Assembly: GCA_041612035.1 (NCBI GenBank)
Contig: JBFILX010000033.1
Coordinates: 1-15,809, forward strand
Source: SZUA-320 sp041612035
GTDB lineage: Bacteria > Gemmatimonadota > Gemmatimonadetes > Gemmatimonadales > GWC2-71-9
Reading direction: 5' to 3'
Length of the DNA stretch: 15,809 nt
Positions 15,401-15,809 of the stretch are shown here, piece by piece (the first letter of the stretch is position 1; each line of letters begins with the position of its first letter). The notes beneath the pieces were generated by a model. That model did not search any database and was not told where the DNA came from. It saw nothing but the letters and a program-made list of their open reading frames with translations. The position numbers and the translations under genes were made by a program.

Positions 15401-15731
15401 GCGGTTCCCCCTGCTCGACGCGTTCCTCTCGGTCCTCCCGCTTCCCCTCCCCGGGATCGAGGCGGCGCTGTTCTACGACATCGGGCTGGTGTGGGACAAC
15501 GAGTCCACCATCAAGTGGTCGCGGGACCCCGGCGACCCGTTCGTCGAGCTCCCGTCGGGCTTCCAGGGGGTGAACCAGGGCCGGGAAGTCCGCACCCCCG
15601 TGCGGGCCTACGGTGCGTCCATCCGCTGGAACCTGCTCGGCTTCCTGCCCATGCGGCTCGACTACAGCAAGCCGGTCGGACGCCCGGGGCTGAGCCACCT
15701 GTGGACCCTGAGCCTGGGTCCGACCTTCTGA
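12483..15731 (+). CDS. Exported HExxH metallopeptidase / TolB-like propeller / Omp85-like outer membrane barrel fusion
   Basis: This 1082-residue protein begins with a Sec signal peptide (MRRQ, then a hydrophobic core, likely cut after AEA at residue 22). Residues about 30-275 form a gluzincin-like peptidase region: HEMVH (136-140) gives two zinc-binding His and catalytic Glu137, and WWGEGMAEY (167-175) supplies the probable third ligand, Glu170 or Glu174. Residues about 295-575 hold PD40/TolB-type propeller blades with SPDG or APDG cores near 302, 357, 403, 447 and 502. A Pro/Ala-rich linker (588-624) follows. From about 680 to the end is a beta-rich region like BamA/Omp85 surface-antigen barrels: GGNTELVRGHTWGSYD (927-942), VELRFPLLD, LFYDIGLVWDN and a terminal Phe (LSLGPTF). 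The ATGA overlap with rsfS sets the start. The sequence implies an outer membrane location with peptidase and propeller in the periplasm; the substrate is unknown. Confidence 0.85.
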   Translation: MRRQVFGWALVALVALPAVAEAQYFGRNRVQYAKFDFKIIQTQHFDVHYYDREYLAAMDVARMAERAYQRLAKILDHEFEERKPIILYASHSEFQQTNLAGGEVDEGTGGFTDFLLHRNTFPLTGSYEETEHVLQHEMVHQFQFDIWSRGRGPGGMAGILAVNAPLWWGEGMAEYLSLGPVNANTAMWLRDAALEGELPSAREFTRIFPYRFGHALVAYIGQRWGDESIGAITKAARGANIEIAVRRVTGLSFDQLVNQWRDAVQKQYLPEIGDRVKARTMATPLLTKENSDGTWHLAPALSPDGSLVAYFSEKDFYFVDLYLADGNTGKPIRRLLESSYSSNYETYRFIYSSASWSPDGQRLAFAAKREGRDDLVIIDPRRNKEVRRIRLPSIDGITTPAWSPDGRQLVFSGLTGGVSDLWVVGADGTGLRRLTDDRFADLHPVWSPDGRTIAFTTDRGPRADFDRLLWENYRIAFYDLASDRVEVLPAMDEGKNVSPQWAPDGQTVAFVSDRTGVNNIFLYDVTDRELYQITDFYTGVQGITPLSPVLSWSAGSDRLAFVYFEQGKYDVYSVSSPALLKKEPYRRRPSPALIAGTPGAAPGAGAAVGRPAPATPAARAPAPSYVLGGASLYRDRDGLRPSESLEGVPDSLRGPDPVSIARILDSTGFVIPDTSEFLVRDYKVKFQPEYVSQPTIGYARDNFGRSVYGATTVVLGDMLGNHKLIFGAALNGRLEETALAAQYVNLASRWNWTAGLTQEPYYTYAGSGAIPGANENEAIYIDQFRRLIYRAGYASVFYPMNRFRRVEFGLEAVNVQDDLLQLRTPFDLRTGRIIEVTRQQTLSLGSHNYVMPSVALVFDNSLSGWVGPFIGRRSRFEVAQAFGSWQFTQGTADYRRYDKLAGPLVAATRIFYFGRSGRDAEQFQFFGGNTELVRGHTWGSYDRLECRQVTDALAGCAVNNLIGSQVAVANVELRFPLLDAFLSVLPLPLPGIEAALFYDIGLVWDNESTIKWSRDPGDPFVELPSGFQGVNQGREVRTPVRAYGASIRWNLLGFLPMRLDYSKPVGRPGLSHLWTLSLGPTF

Positions 15732-15809
15732 TCGGGCGGGGCCTCCCGTACGCCCTGGGGCTGGCCGGGACGCTCGTCGCCGCGTGCGCCGGCGAGCCCC
15801 CGGCACCCC
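15728..15809 (+). CDS. Probable lipoprotein, 3' truncated by window edge
   Basis: An open frame starts at CTG 15728 (CTGA overlap with the preceding stop) and runs off the window. It encodes IGRGLPYALGLAGTLVAAC, then AGEPPAP. This is a textbook lipoprotein signal: a basic residue (Arg4), a hydrophobic core and a lipobox LVAAC with Cys20 as lipidation site. A GTG at 15701 in the same frame would add nine residues (MDPEPGSDL), placing acidic residues before the signal, which is less likely. No strong ribosome-binding site is visible. Only the first 27 codons are present, so the function cannot be told. It would be the next member of the rpsF operon, after the outer membrane protease-barrel gene. 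Confidence 0.5.
   Translation, partial: MIGRGLPYALGLAGTLVAACAGEPPAP

Noticed and set aside
12408..15806. A very long open frame (over 1100 codons) on the - strand opposite the protease-barrel gene
   Set aside because: It mirrors the codon pattern of the + strand gene, as expected in high-GC coding DNA. Its product is a low-complexity mix of Arg, Gly, Pro, Gln and His with no recognisable motif.

Overview
The window is a compact, very GC-rich (about 70% by eye) bacterial chromosome segment. It is made almost entirely of housekeeping genes packed head to tail on the + strand, with one MOSC-domain gene on the - strand. Every stop I read is TGA, apart from TAG in rplY and rplI. Starts are often GTG and, in up to three places, apparently CTG. 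The base composition, the rpsF-rpsR-DUF2232-rplI order, the K+-dependent-type membrane pyrophosphatase, and a protease/propeller/Omp85-type barrel protein together suggest a diderm from an environmental phylum. Gemmatimonadota is my best guess, but this is inference and no sequence search was run.

Layout. 2-1848: the 3' part of a flippase-like membrane protein (LPG synthase TM family), coupled by a GTGA overlap to ispE (isoprenoid MEP pathway). 1883-1954: tRNA-Gln(UUG) with its own promoter-like sequence, followed by a densely structured 103-nt spacer. 2058-4267: prs, rplY (L25/Ctc) and pth, linking PRPP synthesis, a ribosomal protein and peptidyl-tRNA recycling. 4281-6332: hppA, a membrane PPase with K+-dependent signature residues, followed by a perfect GC hairpin. 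6410-7507: ychF, convergent at 3 nt with the - strand YiiM-like MOSC gene (7511-8167).

A divergent promoter region (8168-8334) carries two mirror-image GCTAGATT boxes. From it runs a long operon, 8335 to beyond 15809: rpsF, rpsR, a DUF2232 membrane protein, rplI, a DAK2-DegV fusion (a predicted one-chain fatty acid kinase), rsfS (ribosome silencing factor), a 1082-aa exported protein, and the start of a probable lipoprotein gene. Most junctions in this operon are 1-8 nt overlaps or gaps of a few bases, so translation is probably coupled. The operon mixes ribosome structure and silencing with envelope and lipid functions.

Most notable: (1) the exported protein joins an HExxH metallopeptidase domain, a TolB-like PD40 propeller and an Omp85-like barrel in one chain; (2) the DAK2-DegV protein replaces the usual FakA C-terminal domain with a complete FakB-like fatty-acid-binding domain; (3) pth has no ATG, GTG or TTG start that would preserve its active site, and CTG is the only candidate, with weaker CTG cases at the DUF2232 and lipoprotein genes; (4) the acidic tails of L25 and S6 are encoded by GAG/GAA runs that also supply the Shine-Dalgarno sequence of the next gene.
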